From Clostridium sp. CAG:169 (lineage in GTDB: Bacteria > Bacillota > Clostridia > Oscillospirales > Ruminococcaceae), in NCBI GenBank assembly GCA_000435195.1, contig FR880258.1, positions 1-15,676 of the forward strand: DNA of 15,676 nucleotides. Reading direction: 5' to 3'. Below, one piece after another: positions 14,391 through 15,676 of the stretch. Position 1 is the first letter of the stretch. Each line of letters begins with the position of its first letter. The translations under genes were made by a program, and so were the position numbers. The notes under the pieces were generated by a model. That model did not search any database. It was not told the DNA's origin and was given only the letters and a program-made list of their open reading frames with translations.

Positions 14391-15362
14391 ATGAGCGGAG
14401 AAAAACAGGATAGGTTAGCGGCGCAGTCAAAATGAAGGATGCCAAGGATACGATAGAGGTTGCGCAGTATCGCCATAAGAAGAATGAGCAGCGTTTTAAG
14501 GAAACAGAAGAAGAGACCAATCAAGCGATGGACAAGCTCGGAAGATTGGAGCTGGAAATCACTAAGAGTTTTGGAGATTTTGCGGATCTTTTTGAAAAGA
14601 TTAAGAACAGACCAACCTTTAAGGAGTACTCAAAAGGCGGTGTGGTTCTTCCCAAATATAATGGCGAGAAATTGAAAGAGGTATCTGTTGGTGCTGGTAT
14701 TCTTCTGGGAGGTCTTGGAGGAGCAGGAGCAGGTGCAGCAGGCGCATTTGCTGCTTCAGGAGTCACTACGACAGCAGTGATGGCATTGGGTACAGCTTCT
14801 ACTGGAACAGCAATCTCTTCGCTAACTGGAGTAGCGGCAACCAATGCAACGCTAGCTGCATTGGGAGGAGGTTCTATTGCGACAGGCGGAGGAGGAATGG
14901 CACTGGGCACGACAATTTTGGGAGCTTCTACCTTAGGCGTAGGGCTTTTGGTAGGTGGCATTATTTTTAATGTTACAGGCGGAAAGTTGTCAGAAAAGGC
15001 AGATGAAGCGTGGGAACAGATGGAAGAGGCAGAGGGAAAAATAAATGAAATCTGTGCCTATCTGGGAGAGCTGTGCGCAGCCTCTGAAAAATATTATGAA
15101 TAATATGTACCAGTTTTATCTGTTTAATCTGAGACAGATGGTAGAGGTTCAGGGAAATTGTGACTGGAATGATTTTACCCCAAGAGAAAAGATGATGACG
15201 GAGAATACCGTTTTAATCGTAGGTTTGCTGTACAACATGTGTAAAGTGGAACTTGTAAAGAAAAGCACACAGGAGAACGGAATAAATTCTGTGAATACAA
15301 AAGCAATCGATAGCTCGATTGACAATGCAAATGTAATGATAAAGGAGAAATTCCATTCATAA
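14391..15362 (+). pseudogene. Glycine-rich membrane-active-looking protein, broken by frameshifts
   Basis: When joined, about 310-323 residues: an N-terminal charged coiled coil (VAQYRHKKNEQRFKETEEE onward), then a long Gly/Ala/Ser/Thr-rich hydrophobic core with the ASTGTAISSLTGVAATNATL motif and several GxxxG-type zippers, then a helical tail with DWNDFTPREKMMTENTVLIV. The core motif recurs in a widespread uncharacterised bacterial family, sometimes misnamed chemotaxis protein. Lesion 1: the main frame (14432-15103) stops after ASEKYYE, and the conserved tail continues in the next frame from 15102 to TAA 15362. Lesion 2, less certain: the only start with a ribosome binding site (AAGGGGAG, ATG 14391) runs 14 codons to a TGA overlapping the ATG at 14432; one missing A in the AAAA run would join them. 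A short coupled leader peptide is the alternative. Confidence 0.72.
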
Positions 15363-15371
15363 GTAGACCAG

Positions 15372-15405
15372 AAAAAAAGGACAGACTTTTGTCTGTCCTT
15401 TTTTT
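15372..15405. terminator. Perfect bidirectional terminator between convergent genes
   Basis: AAAAAAAGGACAGAC (15372-15386) pairs perfectly with GTCTGTCCTTTTTTT (15391-15405) around TTTT. It has an A-run on one side and a T-run on the other, so it serves both the glycine-rich gene and the MATE gene. Confidence 0.92.
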
Positions 15406-15419
15406 CATACTTTGATGTA

Positions 15420-15676
15420 TTATTGGCGGTGCAGGTTATCGGCAGCCTCCAGACGGCTGAACAGGCGGCGCAGCACAAGGATGGCAGCGGTTGCCAGAAT
15501 GACCTCGGCACAGAACTGCGCATAGGCAAGACCGTACAGTCCCACCGTGCTGTTGAGGATAAAGAGCGCAGGGATTTCCAGCACGATCTTTCGCAGGATG
15601 GCAAACAGCAGCGATTCCCGTCCCATGCCGACGGCCTGGAAGACGCCGACCGCAAGAAAGTCGATGGAAAGGAAGG
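15420..15676 (-). CDS. MATE-family efflux transporter, C-terminal 84 residues (cut by window edge)
   Basis: Read leftwards from the window end to TAA at 15422-15420. The segment FLAVGVFQAVGMGRESLLFA, then LRKIVLEIPALFILNSTVGL and YGLAYAQFCAEVILATAA, is the typical C-terminal half-bundle of MATE sodium/proton-coupled multidrug exporters: two or three membrane helices with the GxGRESL loop, ending in a polar tail (RLFSRLEAADNLHRQ). The protein sits in the cytoplasmic membrane; substrate is unknown. An internal ATG (15626) is not the start, since the family sequence continues upstream to the window edge. Confidence 0.85.
   Translation of the reverse strand, partial: FLSIDFLAVGVFQAVGMGRESLLFAILRKIVLEIPALFILNSTVGLYGLAYAQFCAEVILATAAILVLRRLFSRLEAADNLHRQ

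Noticed and set aside
15045..15362. Separate 105-codon gene at the end of the glycine-rich gene
   Set aside because: Its first codons overlap the glycine-rich frame without a ribosome binding site; the sequence is the displaced C-terminus of the same protein.
1..15676. CRISPR array, tRNA or rRNA genes, origin of replication
   Set aside because: No regularly spaced repeats, cloverleaf-like sequence, rRNA core motifs or DnaA-box cluster were seen by eye on either strand.

Overview
The window looks like chromosome of an anaerobic, endospore-forming Gram-positive bacterium of the Clostridia (an Oscillospiraceae/Butyricicoccaceae-like gut Firmicute is my best guess, not proven). The reasons are two lipobox lipoproteins used as ABC substrate-binding proteins, strong AGGAGG ribosome binding sites, TTGACA-N17-TAT(C/T)(A/C/T)T promoters, and a sporulation sigma-K gene. 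Base composition is moderate in genes and very AT-rich between them. Nearly every transcription unit ends in an easily read intrinsic terminator.

Region 1 (1-5490): the 5' half of histidine ammonia-lyase (hutH) runs leftwards from its own promoter. It faces an mglB-mglA-mglC galactose/methyl-galactoside ABC importer operon running right. A strong hairpin sits between mglB and mglA, so the binding protein is probably made in excess of the ATPase and permease. A small coiled-coil plus single-membrane-helix protein follows, framed by two terminators.

Region 2 (5490-11530): single-gene or two-gene units of housekeeping/accessory type. These are an orphan OppA-like oligopeptide-binding lipoprotein, a TudS/DUF523-related putative desulfidase, a MarR regulator in operon with a CmpB-family membrane protein carrying a long coiled-coil N-terminus, and a GNAT acetyltransferase. 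The upstream regions of oppA and the GNAT gene share an identical dyad, TTTATC-N11-GATAAA, which suggests a common regulator not encoded in an obvious way here. The marR promoter has its own perfect 8-bp-arm dyad at the expected start site, probably for autoregulation.

Region 3 (11530-15676): an uninterrupted sigK with a pro-sequence, a 130-bp remnant of an IS3-family element, and then a decayed three-gene island. The island holds a P-loop GTPase with a glycine-zipper tail (frameshift plus TGG-to-TGA), a divergent XRE-type repressor (amber codon), and a glycine-rich membrane-active-looking protein (frameshift near the C-terminus, probably another near the N-terminus). All three are disabled by small lesions, yet their full-length sequences can be reconstructed. 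This locus is the most interesting part of the window: it looks like a regulated GTPase/membrane-protein system, function unknown, recently inactivated in this strain. A MATE efflux gene enters from the right end on the minus strand, convergent with the island and separated from it by a perfect bidirectional terminator.
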